Source: Burkholderiales bacterium (GTDB taxonomy: Bacteria > Pseudomonadota > Gammaproteobacteria > Burkholderiales > SG8-39). Taken from it: a DNA stretch of 64,000 nucleotides. The stretch is taken from assembly GCA_014860445.1 (NCBI GenBank), contig JACZJT010000057.1:33161-97160 (forward strand), in the 5' to 3' direction. Position 1 is the stretch's first letter; the number at the start of each line of letters is the position of its first letter. The position numbers and the translations under genes are program-made. This document shows positions 44,377 to 54,271 of this stretch, piece after piece. A model generated the notes under the pieces. The model searched no databases and was not told the origin of the DNA. It saw nothing but the letters and a program-made list of their open reading frames with translations.

Positions 44377-45060
44377 TCACGCTGCGACTTTGCTGCGCGG
44401 CCGTTTGGCCGGTGCCCCGCGCAATGTCGGCAGTGGGGCGCGCAGGCCGCCGAGCATGAAACTCATCAGGCGCGCGTAAAGCGCCTCGGCGTCGCTGTCG
44501 TCGAGCGCGTCCTCGGCGACGATATGCAGGGCGTCGGTTCCCGACAGTGCGTAGGACATGGCACCCATCATGAAATGAAAGCGCCACAGGATTTCCTCTC
44601 CCGGCACGCCCGGCAACGCCTTCACCAGCGCCGCCTTGAACCGGCCGAGTACCGCGGTGTATTCCTCGGCGAGGAAGCCGCGCACGAATTCCGGCGGTTT
44701 TCTGTAGGTTTGTCCAAGGAGGCGCATGAAAGACCGGCCGCCGCCCTTGGAATCCGCCGCCAATTTCAGCGCCACGCCGAAAAACACTTCGAGGATCTGG
44801 CTGGGCTTGATCGGCTTGCCGCCGGCCGCCTTTTCCAGACTATCGAGTTCCAGCAGCCGCCGTTGATTGAGCCAGGTAAGGCGCCGGCGGAACACTTCGC
44901 GTATCAGTTCTTCCTTGGAGCCAAAGTGATAATTGACGGCGGCCAGATTGACCGCCGCTGCGCCAGTGATCTGGCGCAGCGTGGTCGCTTCGAGGCCATG
45001 CTCTGTAAACAAGGATTCCGCCGCATCCAGAATGCGCGCGCGGGTATCGAGATCAGCCAT
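44377..45060 (-). CDS. TetR-family regulator of the beta-oxidation operon
   Basis: The 227-residue repressor has an N-terminal helix-turn-helix (ADLDTRARILDAAESLFTEHGLEATTLRQITGAAAVNLAAVNYHFGSKEELIREVF, residues 2-58) and a ligand-binding C-terminal half. The gene begins the leftward unit followed by FadE-, FadB- and thiolase genes. The upstream palindrome at 45124-45141 contains CAAAC-N4-GTTTG, which fits the published consensus for PsrA-type fatty-acid regulators ((G/C)AAAC-N2-4-GTTT(G/C)). A PsrA-like role, releasing DNA on binding long-chain acyl-CoA or fatty acid, is therefore inferred. Confidence 0.88.
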   Translation of the reverse strand: MADLDTRARILDAAESLFTEHGLEATTLRQITGAAAVNLAAVNYHFGSKEELIREVFRRRLTWLNQRRLLELDSLEKAAGGKPIKPSQILEVFFGVALKLAADSKGGGRSFMRLLGQTYRKPPEFVRGFLAEEYTAVLGRFKAALVKALPGVPGEEILWRFHFMMGAMSYALSGTDALHIVAEDALDDSDAEALYARLMSFMLGGLRAPLPTLRGAPAKRPRSKVAA

Positions 45061-45067
45061 TGGTGTT

Positions 45068-45127
45068 CATGCGGTCGTAGTCCATACGGTCGTAGTTCAT
45101 ACCGTCGCACTCCATACGATTGTTTCA
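45068..45127. repeat. 15-bp tandem repeats upstream of the TetR gene
   Basis: CATGCGGTCGTAGTC (45068), CATACGGTCGTAGTT (45083), CATACCGTCGCACTC (45098) and a degenerate fourth copy CATACGATTGTTTCA (45113) lie head to tail. They end in the palindrome of the presumed operator. The repeats lie in the 5' leader or promoter of the TetR gene; significance unknown. Confidence 0.65.
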
Positions 45128-45141
45128 AACGCTTGTTTGAA
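45124..45141. promoter_or_regulatory. PsrA-type operator candidate
   Basis: TTCAAAC (45124-45130) and GTTTGAA (45135-45141) form a perfect inverted repeat around GCTT. The core CAAAC-N4-GTTTG matches the PsrA consensus. It lies 64 bp upstream of the TetR start codon, suitable for autoregulation and control of the beta-oxidation genes behind it. Confidence 0.7.
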
Positions 45142-45198
45142 TCATACAACGTAGCCGCCGACAATGCAAATGTTCGGTAATTGGCCGTTCCCTGCGCT

Positions 45199-46365
45199 TC
45201 AGCGCGCCGGGAACAGGCTGCGCGCGATCATATTCATCTGGGCTTGCGAGGTGCCCCCGCCGATCTGGAACATGCGCACATCGCGCAGCATGCGCTCCAA
45301 GGGAAGGTCGCGTGAATAGCCGGCCGCTCCAAACATCTGCAGCGACTCACTCACGACCTCAAACGAGGTGTGCCCGGTGTAGGCTTTGGCAATCGACGCT
45401 TCCTTCATCTGCGGCAGCATGACGTTATTTTCCAGCCGGCGCGCGTTGCAGGCCGCGCGGTAGATCAGCAGGCGCGCCGCTTCGAGTTTCATCTCGCTGT
45501 CAGCCATCATCCAGTTCAGACCCTGGAAATCCTTGAGCTTGTGGCCGAAGGCCTCGCGCTGTCCCATGTACTCCACCGCCAGGTCGTGCGCGCCCTGCGC
45601 GATGCCGAGCGCAACCGAGGAGGCGCCGATGCGCTGGGCGTTGTAGCCGTTCATGAGTTTTTTGAATCCTTCCTTCTGATCGCGCACGACCAGATTATCC
45701 GCGGGCACTTCGCAGTTCTCGAAAATGAGTTCGGCTTCGGGAATCCCGCGGAGCCCCATGGCGTCCTCCACCCGCCCGATGGAGAAACCCGGCGTTCCCA
45801 GGTCCACGAGGATTCCGCCGATGCCGTGATCCTTGCCGTCGCGGTCGATGATGCGCGCGAAAATCAGATTGGACTTCGAAACACCGCCCCCGGTAATCCA
45901 ATGCTTGGTCCCGTTCACGACATAGCGCCCGTCGGTTTCAACCGCCCTGGTCTTGAGCGCGGTCAGATCGGTGCCCGCGCCGGGTTCGGTCATGCCTATG
46001 GCCGGCTTGTCGCCGTCCTCGAGCACGCGCCGGGCAAGCTCGCGCTGCTGCGCTTCGCTGCCGTAGGCCATGACGCTGCCGAGCGCACCCATATTGGTCT
46101 CCACCACAATGCGCGCCGTCACCCCGCAGTATTTCGCGATTTGCTCGATCGCCAGCACCACGTCGATCAGCGGACGCTCGGGGCCGCCGAACTTCTTCGG
46201 AATCGTCATCCCCAGCAAACCCGCGCGGCGCAGCGCTTCGACGTTTTCGTAGGGGTATTCGTGCTCGCGGTCCCAGCGTGCCGCTTTGGGCGCGAACTGT
46301 TCGCGCCCCATGCGGTCCGCCAGTTCCACCAGCATTTTTTGCGATTCGTTGAGTTGAAAATCCAT
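45199..46365 (-). CDS. Acyl-CoA dehydrogenase lacking the usual catalytic Glu
   Basis: The 388-residue flavoprotein has the acyl-CoA dehydrogenase fold: flavin segments AIGMTEPGAGTDLTALKT and HWITGGG, and C-terminal FQIGGGTSQAQMNMIARS. The MCAD-type catalytic Glu (YEGT) is Gly370 here, and the alternative Glu of isovaleryl- and long-chain types is Gln244 (NAQRIG). Cyclohexanecarboxyl-CoA dehydrogenases use a different base (Asp91 in the one described); Glu89 is near that place. Start at 46365 with AAGGGAT upstream. It may act on an alicyclic or unusual acyl-CoA. It is not part of the TetR operon, being upstream of it on the same strand. Confidence 0.88.
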   Translation of the reverse strand: MDFQLNESQKMLVELADRMGREQFAPKAARWDREHEYPYENVEALRRAGLLGMTIPKKFGGPERPLIDVVLAIEQIAKYCGVTARIVVETNMGALGSVMAYGSEAQQRELARRVLEDGDKPAIGMTEPGAGTDLTALKTRAVETDGRYVVNGTKHWITGGGVSKSNLIFARIIDRDGKDHGIGGILVDLGTPGFSIGRVEDAMGLRGIPEAELIFENCEVPADNLVVRDQKEGFKKLMNGYNAQRIGASSVALGIAQGAHDLAVEYMGQREAFGHKLKDFQGLNWMMADSEMKLEAARLLIYRAACNARRLENNVMLPQMKEASIAKAYTGHTSFEVVSESLQMFGAAGYSRDLPLERMLRDVRMFQIGGGTSQAQMNMIARSLFPAR

Positions 46366-46615
46366 GCCTATATCCCTTTTCCAGCGCGTTTGGACCGGCG
46401 CACATGTCTGCAGGCGCGCCCCTTCCCGCATTATGGCGGATTTGCTCGATTGACAGTCGCCGCGGCGCTAATGATACTTCGGACTGGCCGGTGGACAATC
46501 TTTCATCATCGCCGACCCGCATGGAAGCGGGATGTGCGCCTGATGATTTTGGCCGCGCAAATAATACGAATCGGCGGACCCGTTTTGTCAGCGGCGCCAG
46601 GAAAAGGGGGAAAGC

Positions 46616-47938
46616 ATGAACGATGTTTTCGGCAAGTACGAACTCAAAGGCCTGCTCGGAAAAGGAAGTTCTGGAACGGTATATAAAGCCGTCGACGCCT
46701 TTTCCGGTGACGAAGTCGCCGTAAAAATAATCGATCCCGCGGTGTTCCAGGATCCCCAGTCCGGGGCCGCGCTGCGCAACCAATTTCTCAAGGAGGCTTC
46801 CCTTGCGGGCAAATTGAACCATCCGCATATCGCATCGATCCTGGATGCGGTCGTGACCGACGATGCCGGTCATATCGTGATGGAATACGTACCCGGAGTG
46901 AACCTCGCCGCCTATACGGATGCGGACAAGCTGTTGCCGGTCGATGACGTCGTCCAGATCGGATTCAAATGCTGCGGTGCGCTCGACTACGCCTTCCGCC
47001 AGGGCATCATCCACAGAGACATCAAGCCCGCGAACATCATGACCGTCGACGGCAGCGACGTGAAGATAACCGATTTCGGCGCCGCATTTTTGCAAAACCG
47101 CGACGTAACGCAAGCCGTCAACATCGGGTCGCCCGCCTACATGTCACCGGAACAGGTCAGCGCCAAGCCGCTGACGCAAGCCACCGACATGTACTGCCTG
47201 GGCGTGGTGCTATTCGTGCTTCTCACGGGGAAGCGGCCGTTTGTCGCCGACAGCATGGATCAGTTGATCGGGAAAATTCTCCACGAAGTACCGCCGCCTC
47301 CCAGTCAGTTGAATCCTTCGATCTCCGGGGAACTCGATCGTATCGTACTCAAGATGCTGAATAAAATACCGGAAGAACGCTATTCCAACTGGGCCGATCT
47401 TGCGCTGGAACTGGCGGCCATCGGCCGCCTCAGCACACATCAGCGCTCGATTCCGGACAGCGAACGCTATGCAGCGCTCAAACGCGTGACCATGCTGTCC
47501 AACTTGTCCGAAGCGGAAATCTGGGAACTGGTCGAAGCGGGCCACTGGACGCGCCTGCACGCGCGCACGGAGATCGTGCGCGAAGGGGATCCCGGGCGCA
47601 GCATGTTCTTTCTGGCGCAAGGCGACGTCAAGGTCACGCAAACGGGTCGGCTGCTCAACGTGATAGGACCGGGGGAATTCTTCGGGGAAATGAGCTATAT
47701 CTGCGACGGCGACCTGCCGCGACAGGCAACGGTGGAATCCATGACCGAGGTCGTGCTTGCTGAATTCGAAGTCGCGGCGCTGGACGGCATGAGCAGGCAC
47801 TGCCACAGCAGCTTCATGCGCGCGCTGGTGCGCAATCTTGCCGATCGCCTGGCACTGGCCGACCTCAGGATCAGCAGCCAGAAAATGCAGGAACTGGAAG
47901 CGTCACCACAGCCGGACGAGACGGACGCGAACGCCTAG
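46616..47938 (+). CDS. Ser/Thr protein kinase with C-terminal cyclic-nucleotide-binding domain
   Basis: The 440-residue cytoplasmic protein has a Hanks-type kinase domain (about 5-265): Gly loop GKGSSGTVYKA, Lys37, HRDIKPAN with Asp135, DFG at 153-155 and the activation-loop segment GSPAYMSPEQ. A cNMP-binding domain (about 295-420) has the phosphate-binding cassette GEFFGEMSYICDGDLPRQAT, with Glu358 and Arg369 in place. Lacking a membrane segment, it is unlike most bacterial kinases, and its activity may be set by cAMP. GGGGGAAAGC precedes the ATG. An adenylate cyclase is encoded at 26422-27825. Confidence 0.88.
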   Translation: MNDVFGKYELKGLLGKGSSGTVYKAVDAFSGDEVAVKIIDPAVFQDPQSGAALRNQFLKEASLAGKLNHPHIASILDAVVTDDAGHIVMEYVPGVNLAAYTDADKLLPVDDVVQIGFKCCGALDYAFRQGIIHRDIKPANIMTVDGSDVKITDFGAAFLQNRDVTQAVNIGSPAYMSPEQVSAKPLTQATDMYCLGVVLFVLLTGKRPFVADSMDQLIGKILHEVPPPPSQLNPSISGELDRIVLKMLNKIPEERYSNWADLALELAAIGRLSTHQRSIPDSERYAALKRVTMLSNLSEAEIWELVEAGHWTRLHARTEIVREGDPGRSMFFLAQGDVKVTQTGRLLNVIGPGEFFGEMSYICDGDLPRQATVESMTEVVLAEFEVAALDGMSRHCHSSFMRALVRNLADRLALADLRISSQKMQELEASPQPDETDANA

Positions 47939-47975
47939 TCCAACGCGATTAAGTGACCGGCGCGGGTCGGCGCTA

Positions 47976-49220
47976 CTACTTGCCGGTCGCGCCCGCTTCG
48001 ACCGCCCCATGCACCACCACCCCATGTCGGATCAATGCACTGCAGGGACTTGCGCCCAGCCAGTAGACCAGTTCCGATATTGAATCGACATCCCAGAGCG
48101 CGAAGTCGGCGTAACGGCCTGCATCGAGCGTGCCGTGCAATTCCGACTTGCCGAGCGCCTGCGCCGCGTTGCGGGTGTAGGCTTGCAGTGCCTCGTCGAT
48201 GGTGAATCCGAACAAGGTGCACGCCATGTTCATGGTCAGCAGCGGCGACAGCGCCGGCGCCGTACCCGGGTTGCAGTCAGTCGATATTGCCATCGGCACG
48301 CCGTGACGGCGAAACATCTCGACCGGCGGCAGCTTCGTCTCACGCAGGCAGTAATAGGCAGCGGGAAGCAGAACCGCTGTCGTACCCGCCTGGCGCATCG
48401 CAATTACGTCGGCCTCATTCGCGTGTTCCAGATGATCGGTGGACAAGGCGCCGTAGCGTGTCGCAAGCCGTGTGCCGCCGATATTGGATAATTGTTCCGC
48501 ATGCAATTTCACCGGCAGACCGAGACGGGCTGCCGTTTCGAAAACGCGCTCGCACTGTGCCACCGAGAACGCGATGTTTTCGCAGAACGCATCCACCGCA
48601 TCGACCAGGCCTTGTTCGGCGAGCATGGGCAGCATGTCCGTGCAGACCAGGTCGATGTATTCCTCTGCCCGGCCGCGGTATTCCGGCGGTAGCGCGTGAG
48701 CGCCGAGGAAGGTGGTATAGACCGTGACCGGCAACTCGCGCCCGAGCCGGCGCGCGACGCGCAGCATCTTGGCCTCGGTTTGCACATCGAGCCCATAGCC
48801 GGACTTGATCTCGACCGCGCTGACGCCCTCTGCAAACAGGCAATGCAGGCGCCCTGCCGCGGACGCAAACAATTCATCCTCACTGGCTGCGCGCGTAGCG
48901 CGCACGGTGGAGACGATGCCTCCTCCCGCTCGCGCAATCTCTTCGTAACTGGCGCCAGCCAGCCTCCGGCCAAACTCGTCGGCGCGATTGCCGCCGAACA
49001 CCAGATGGGTGTGGCATTCGACCAGCCCCGGTGTTACCCGGGCGCCGGCGCCGGCGTACTGCACGAATTCCGGTGCCCGTTCGAATGCGGGCAGGTCGCC
49101 GTCCGGCGCAATCCAGGCGATCCTGTCGTCCAGCACCCCGATAGCTACTCGAGAAGAATCGCTAGCGCCCGCGGTCGCGTGGCGCAGATTGCGCCACAAG
49201 GAAGTCAGGCGCTGGGTCAT
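47976..49220 (-). CDS. hutI: Imidazolonepropionase HutI
   Basis: The 414-residue amidohydrolase opens imidazolone-5-propionate to N-formimino-L-glutamate, the third step of histidine breakdown. Metal- and substrate-site motifs: [19 protein letters not shown] (His pair), [40 protein letters not shown] and [24 protein letters not shown]. It ends 37 nt from the convergent kinase gene and follows hutU by 67 nt. The ATG at 49220 is used; the extra upstream codons are not conserved. Confidence 0.94.
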   Translation of the reverse strand: MTQRLTSLWRNLRHATAGASDSSRVAIGVLDDRIAWIAPDGDLPAFERAPEFVQYAGAGARVTPGLVECHTHLVFGGNRADEFGRRLAGASYEEIARAGGGIVSTVRATRAASEDELFASAAGRLHCLFAEGVSAVEIKSGYGLDVQTEAKMLRVARRLGRELPVTVYTTFLGAHALPPEYRGRAEEYIDLVCTDMLPMLAEQGLVDAVDAFCENIAFSVAQCERVFETAARLGLPVKLHAEQLSNIGGTRLATRYGALSTDHLEHANEADVIAMRQAGTTAVLLPAAYYCLRETKLPPVEMFRRHGVPMAISTDCNPGTAPALSPLLTMNMACTLFGFTIDEALQAYTRNAAQALGKSELHGTLDAGRYADFALWDVDSISELVYWLGASPCSALIRHGVVVHGAVEAGATGK

Positions 49221-49287
49221 ATTTGCACGCTCCGGCGCTGCGCCGGGCACAGTCTCGTCGATACGAAGGGATTCATCACCCGATGCA

Positions 49288-51000
49288 TCAGCAGGTAATG
49301 AACGGCAACTTCAATCCTTGCGCCTTGGCGGTTGCCACCGCAGTCTCGTAGCCAGCGTCCGCATGGCGCATCACGCCGGTCGCCGGGTCATTGAACAATA
49401 CGCGCTCCAGGCGCTTTGCCGCCGCGTCGCTGCCGTCGGCGACGATGACCACGCCCGCATGCTGCGAATAGCCCATGCCCACGCCGCCGCCATGGTGCAG
49501 GCTTACCCAGCTTGCGCCGCCCGCTGTGCTGAGCAGCGCGTTGAGCAGCGGCCAGTCGGACACCGCGTCGCTGCCATCTTTCATCGATTCGGTCTCGCGG
49601 TTCGGGCTCGCCACCGAGCCCGAATCCAGATGATCGCGCCCGATCACGATCGGCGCCTTCAGCTCGCCGCTCCGGACCATTTCGTTGAATGCCAGGCCCG
49701 CCAGGTGCCGCTCTCCCAGCCCCAGCCAGCAGATGCGCGCAGGCAGTCCCTGGAACGAGATACGCTGGCGCGCAAGATCCAGCCAGTTTGCGAGCGTCTT
49801 GTCCTTCGGAAACAATTCGCGGATCTTGGCATCGGTCCTGTAGATGTCCTCCGGATCGCCGGACAGCGCAACCCAGCGGAACGGACCCTTGCCTTCGCAG
49901 AACAACGGCCGCACATAGGCCGGCACGAAGCCGGGAAAGGCGAACGCGTCTTCGACGCCCACGTTCTTGGCCTCCTGCCGGATGTTGTTGCCGTAGTCGA
50001 CGCAAGGTATGCCCATCGAATTGAAGCTCAGCATCGCGCGCACATGGTTCGCGATCGCCTCGCGCGCCGAGACGGCCACCTCGTCAGGATCGGTGCGCCG
50101 CAGGTCGCGCCATTTCTCCAGCGACCAGTGTTCGGGCAGATAACCGTTGGCCGGATCATGCGCCGAGGTCTGGTCGGTGACCAGCGACGGCCGCAACTGG
50201 CTGGTCTGTGCGCGTTTCAGGATTTTCGGCATCAACTCGGCAGCGTTGCCGAGCAGCCCCACGGAAACGGCGCGCTTCTCGGCGCAGGCCCGCTCGATGA
50301 TGGCAAAGGCCTGATCCAGCGTGTCCGCACGTTCGTCCAGATAGCCGGTTCGCAGGCGCATGTCGATGCGCGTGGGATCGCATTCCACCGCCAGCATCGA
50401 AGCGCCCGCCATGGTGGCCGCAAGCGGCTGCGCCCCGCCCATGCCGCCCAGACCGGCGGTCAGTATCCACCGGCCCGACCAATCGCCGCCGTAGTGCTGG
50501 CGGCCGGCTTCGGCGAAGGTCTCGAACGTGCCCTGCACGATGCCCTGGCTGCCGATGTAGATCCACGAGCCAGCCGTCATCTGCCCGTACATCATCAGTC
50601 CCTTGCGGTCGAGCTCGTTGAAATGTTCCCAGTTGGCCCAGTGCGGCACCAGGTTCGAATTGGCGATCAGCACGCGGGGCGCGTCGACATGGGTACGAAA
50701 CACTCCCACGGGTTTCCCTGACTGCACCAGCAGCGTTTCATCCTCGTTCAGGCCGCGCAGCGTTTCCAGTATCTTGTCGAAGCAGACCCAGTTGCGCGCG
50801 GCGCGGCCGATGCCGCCATAGACCACTAGATTCTTCGGGTCCTCCGCCACCTCCGCATCGAGATTGTTCTGGATCATGCGGTAGGCCGCTTCGATAATCC
50901 AGTTCTTGCAAGTCCTTTCCGATCCGCGCGGTGCGCGTATCACCCGGGTCGAATCGAAACGCGGGTCGCTGACGGCGGCACTTCTATTCCAATCGCTCAT
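49288..51000 (-). CDS. hutU: Urocanate hydratase HutU
   Basis: The 570-residue enzyme adds water to urocanate to give imidazolone propionate, using tightly bound NAD. Conserved: [66 protein letters not shown], and [26 protein letters not shown] with the active-site Cys. The ATG at 51000 follows GGGAGT; the 32 codons before it are not conserved. It comes 46 nt after livF, so transporter and catabolic genes share the operon. Confidence 0.95.
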   Translation of the reverse strand: MSDWNRSAAVSDPRFDSTRVIRAPRGSERTCKNWIIEAAYRMIQNNLDAEVAEDPKNLVVYGGIGRAARNWVCFDKILETLRGLNEDETLLVQSGKPVGVFRTHVDAPRVLIANSNLVPHWANWEHFNELDRKGLMMYGQMTAGSWIYIGSQGIVQGTFETFAEAGRQHYGGDWSGRWILTAGLGGMGGAQPLAATMAGASMLAVECDPTRIDMRLRTGYLDERADTLDQAFAIIERACAEKRAVSVGLLGNAAELMPKILKRAQTSQLRPSLVTDQTSAHDPANGYLPEHWSLEKWRDLRRTDPDEVAVSAREAIANHVRAMLSFNSMGIPCVDYGNNIRQEAKNVGVEDAFAFPGFVPAYVRPLFCEGKGPFRWVALSGDPEDIYRTDAKIRELFPKDKTLANWLDLARQRISFQGLPARICWLGLGERHLAGLAFNEMVRSGELKAPIVIGRDHLDSGSVASPNRETESMKDGSDAVSDWPLLNALLSTAGGASWVSLHHGGGVGMGYSQHAGVVIVADGSDAAAKRLERVLFNDPATGVMRHADAGYETAVATAKAQGLKLPFITC

Positions 51001-51046
51001 TCGGTACTCCCTTGTACAAAGGTTCGGGTCGTATTCGTTTTGGTGC

Positions 51047-51751
51047 TCAGCGCAGCCCCAGATAGGCCGCGGCGAGCTCTGGATCCTTGCGTGCATCGGC
51101 TGCCGTACCGCTCCAGACCGTGCGTCCGGACTCCAGCACGCACACCTGATCGGCTACCGACAGCACGCGATCGGTGTTCTGCTCCACCAGCAGAATGGTC
51201 ATGCCATCCTGCTTCAGGCGCAGCAGCGCGTCGTAGCACAGGTCGACCATCTTCGGCATCAGGCCCAGCGAGAGTTCGTCGATCATAATGAGCTTCGGCC
51301 GTGCCATCAGCGCGCGTCCGATGGAAAGCATTTGCTGTTCGCCGCCGGACAGCGTTGCGGCGAGCGAGCCCAGCCTTTCGCCGAGGCGCGGGAACAGCGA
51401 CAGAACGTACTCCAGATCGGCCTTGAACAGATCCGCTTTGTGGATCATGCCGCCGACGCGCAGGTTGTCCTCGACCGACAGGTCCTTGAACAGCCGCCGC
51501 CCCTCCGGCGCGATCGCGATGCCGCGGCGCACCCGCTCGGTGGCAGGCAGGCCGCCGATATCGTGTTCGTCAAACATGACCTGCCCCGCCTGCAGATCCA
51601 CATGGCCGGCGATGCACATCAGCGTCGAAGATTTTCCGGCGCCGTTTGGCCCGATCAGGCCGGTAATGGTACCGCGCGGCACATTCAGGTCGAGTTCGCT
51701 CACCGCGCGAAACAAGCCGTATCCGCAGGACAGACCCTCAAGCCTCAGCAT
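51047..51751 (-). CDS. livF: Branched-chain-type ABC transporter ATP-binding protein LivF (hut operon)
   Basis: A 234-residue ATPase: Walker [11 protein letters not shown] (near residue 37), signature [12 protein letters not shown] (near 138) and Walker [14 protein letters not shown] (near 155). The C-terminal YLGLR is the LivF ending. It overlaps livG by 14 nt and lies upstream of hutU. The operon context says the transporter probably carries histidine, urocanate or a related imidazole acid. Confidence 0.9.
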   Translation of the reverse strand: MLRLEGLSCGYGLFRAVSELDLNVPRGTITGLIGPNGAGKSSTLMCIAGHVDLQAGQVMFDEHDIGGLPATERVRRGIAIAPEGRRLFKDLSVEDNLRVGGMIHKADLFKADLEYVLSLFPRLGERLGSLAATLSGGEQQMLSIGRALMARPKLIMIDELSLGLMPKMVDLCYDALLRLKQDGMTILLVEQNTDRVLSVADQVCVLESGRTVWSGTAADARKDPELAAAYLGLR

Positions 51752-52556
51752 GCTGGTCTCCCGCTGTCGCCTGCGTCGCCGCTGCAGCGCCGGAGCCGAG
51801 ATAGGCTGCGCGCACGGTTGCGTTGTTCATCACGGCTTCCGGTTCTCCTTCGGCGATTTTCTCGCCGTTGTCGAGAACGACCAGCCGGTGACAGATGCGC
51901 AGCACTTCGCCGAGGTTGTGTTCGATCATGACGACTGTGGTGCCGCTGCGGTTGATTTCGGTGATGGTATCCGCCAGCAGGCGCGCCTCTTTCGAGTTCA
52001 GCCCCGCCAGCGGTTCGTCCAGCAGCAACAACTTGGGCGCCAGCGCCAGCGCGCGCGCCAGTTCCAGCCGCTTGAGTATGCCCATGGGTTGTATTTGGGG
52101 CGACTCGTCCGCATGCCGCTCGATTCCCAGACGCGACAGCAAGTCCCGCCCGATTTTCAGTTCGCGTTCGCGCCCGGTGTGGAGCAGCGCTTTTACCGGG
52201 GAAACCGTCTTGTCGGCGCCGGCAGCCAGCGCCACGTTGTCGATCACCGACATGTCGCGAAACGGTCTGACGATTTGCTGCGACAAAGCCAGACCCCGCC
52301 GAATGCGCAGGTGGGTCGGCAGCCCTTCCAGCGACCTGCCCTCGAGCCGCACGCTGCCCGAGGTTTGCCGCACCACCCCGGTGATGACCCTCAGCATGGT
52401 GGTCTTGCCGGCGCCATTCGGACCGATCAATCCCAGCAGTTCCCCTTGATTCACGTCGAAGGACACGTCGCTGATCGCGGTGACACCGTCGAACTGCACG
52501 GTAACGGCGCCTACTGACAGTAGTGGGCTCATTTGTGCGCTCATTTGTGCGCTCAT
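51738..52556 (-). CDS. livG: Branched-chain-type ABC transporter ATP-binding protein LivG (hut operon)
   Basis: A 272-residue ATPase with GPNGAGKTT (Walker A near residue 45), the LivG-type ALALAPKLLLLDEPLAGLNSKEA and an MSAQMSAQ N-terminus. It has three in-frame ATGs (52556, 52544, 52532) within a 12-bp tandem repeat; the first gives the 4-nt ATGA overlap with livM and is listed. The usual signature is reduced to QPMGILKRLELARALA, a LivG-type variant. Confidence 0.88.
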   Translation of the reverse strand: MSAQMSAQMSPLLSVGAVTVQFDGVTAISDVSFDVNQGELLGLIGPNGAGKTTMLRVITGVVRQTSGSVRLEGRSLEGLPTHLRIRRGLALSQQIVRPFRDMSVIDNVALAAGADKTVSPVKALLHTGRERELKIGRDLLSRLGIERHADESPQIQPMGILKRLELARALALAPKLLLLDEPLAGLNSKEARLLADTITEINRSGTTVVMIEHNLGEVLRICHRLVVLDNGEKIAEGEPEAVMNNATVRAAYLGSGAAAATQATAGDQHAEA

Positions 52557-53404
52557 TTCGCCCCCCAGCGGTCCGGATGGAAAATCCGCTTTACCAGCGC
52601 CGCCATCCCACCCGGGCTGAAACGCATCATCAGGAACAGCAGTCCCCCGTACACCAGCAGCTTGTAGGTACCGATGACCTGAAACCAGGAAGGCAGCACC
52701 GACAAGACAGCCGCGGATACGGTCACCCCGATCACGGATCCAATGCCCCCGACAACGACCATCGAAAGCACCGTTATCGACTCGATGAAACCGAAACTGT
52801 CCGGCGCGATGAACTTCAGGTGTTGCGCGTACAGCGCGCCCGCCAGACCGGCCAGTGCGGTACCCAGGGCAAACGCCGTCAGTTTGAAGCGCGGCACGTC
52901 TATGCCCATCACGCGCACCGTATCCTCGTCTTCCGCAATCGCCGAAAATACGCGCCCCATCCAGCAGCGTCGCACGTAGGCCGAGAGTAAAGCCGCGGCG
53001 GCCGCCATCGCCACGGCAAACAGCATGAACACCAGCTTGGACATGCCGCTGTCGGGTATGGCGGAGATGCCCATCTCACCCCCCAATGCATCCTGTTGCC
53101 GCACGATGCCGACGAACAAAAATCCCACGCCCATGGTGGTAATGGCCAGAAAATCCGCCCGCACCCGCAGGCTGGCAAAGCCCACTATTACGCCGAGCGC
53201 TCCCGCAACCAGCATCGCCAGGGGCAGCGTCAGCAGGAACGGAACCCCGGCCTTGGCCAGCATGCCCGCTGTATAGGCGCCGACACCGAGGAAGGCCGCG
53301 TGACCCAGGCTGATCTGCCCGCAAAATCCGGTGATCAGGTTGAGCGACAAGGCAAACAGCACGCTGATGGCCATGGTCGTCGCAAGGGAGATCTCGTATT
53401 CCAT
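52553..53404 (-). CDS. livM: Branched-chain-type ABC transporter permease LivM (hut operon)
   Basis: The 283-residue inner-membrane permease has several hydrophobic helices and the LivM motif ITGFCGQISLGHAAFLGVGAYTAGML near residue 24; GGIGSVIGVTVSA near residue 220. It is about 50 residues shorter than the livM of the benzoate operon, lacking the N-terminal extension. It lies 3 nt after livH. Confidence 0.88.
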   Translation of the reverse strand: MEYEISLATTMAISVLFALSLNLITGFCGQISLGHAAFLGVGAYTAGMLAKAGVPFLLTLPLAMLVAGALGVIVGFASLRVRADFLAITTMGVGFLFVGIVRQQDALGGEMGISAIPDSGMSKLVFMLFAVAMAAAAALLSAYVRRCWMGRVFSAIAEDEDTVRVMGIDVPRFKLTAFALGTALAGLAGALYAQHLKFIAPDSFGFIESITVLSMVVVGGIGSVIGVTVSAAVLSVLPSWFQVIGTYKLLVYGGLLFLMMRFSPGGMAALVKRIFHPDRWGAK

Positions 53405-53407
53405 GCG

Positions 53408-54271
53408 TCAAGTTCTCGCGAACAGGCCTTGCGGCCGCCACATCAGCACCAGAATCAGAAAGGCGAAGGCGATCGCATTGCGGTCCAGATAGTGTCCGAG
53501 GTAGATCGTGCCGAATGACTCCACCACGCCGAGCACGAGCGCGGCGGCCAGCGTCCCGCGCACCGAACCCAGCCCGCCGAGCACAATAATGGCGAGCGCC
53601 TTGTACGAAGGCACGCTGCCCATGGTCGGTTCGACCATGTTGTTGAGCACGGACACCATCACGCCTGCGAAAGCCGCCAGCGCCGAACCTACAAAGAAAT
53701 TGATGTCCCCCACCTTTTGCAAAGAAATGCCGAACGACTCCGCCATCTGCGGATCCGACACCGTCGCCTGGCACGCGACGCCGATGCGCGTTCGGGTCTG
53801 CAGCAGGCTCAGCACGCCGATGATCACGGCGCTGCCCAGCATCACCGCAATCTCGGCCAGCTTGAATCGAAGGAATCCGAACAGGACTACCTGGTCCTGA
53901 AGGAACGCGTATTTATAGCTAAGCCCGGAAGGCCCGAAGATGATGCGAAACAGTTCCTCCGCGGCAATATACAGACCGATGGAGGCGATCAAGGGCACGA
54001 ACGGCGGTTGATGCAGTATCGGCTGGTAGCAAAGACGGAACACCAGAATCCCGCCAATGCCGGCGATGATCATGGCGGCGACGATCGCTGCGGCCAGGCT
54101 GCCGGTTTGATTGGCAACCATGACCCCGATATAACCGCCCAGGGTGAAAAATGCCGCGTGGGCGACATGCAGAATGCGCAGTAGTCCGTAGACCAATGTC
54201 AGCCCCAGGGCGATCAGGGCGTAGATGCTTCCCTGAATCAAGCCCTGCGCGATCAGTTCGACGAAAAGCAT
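53408..54271 (-). CDS. livH: Branched-chain-type ABC transporter permease LivH (hut operon)
   Basis: The 287-residue permease starts MLFVELIAQGLIQGSIYALIALGLTLVYGLLRILHVAHAAFFTLGGY and has GGLGSVRGTLAAALVLG near residue 225, the LivH pattern. It lies 78 nt after the binding-protein gene. With LivM it forms the channel of the imidazole-acid importer inferred for this operon. Confidence 0.88.
   Translation of the reverse strand: MLFVELIAQGLIQGSIYALIALGLTLVYGLLRILHVAHAAFFTLGGYIGVMVANQTGSLAAAIVAAMIIAGIGGILVFRLCYQPILHQPPFVPLIASIGLYIAAEELFRIIFGPSGLSYKYAFLQDQVVLFGFLRFKLAEIAVMLGSAVIIGVLSLLQTRTRIGVACQATVSDPQMAESFGISLQKVGDINFFVGSALAAFAGVMVSVLNNMVEPTMGSVPSYKALAIIVLGGLGSVRGTLAAALVLGVVESFGTIYLGHYLDRNAIAFAFLILVLMWRPQGLFART

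Noticed and set aside
45068..45127. CRISPR-like reading of the 15-bp repeats
   Set aside because: The units are head-to-tail without spacers and no cas genes are near.
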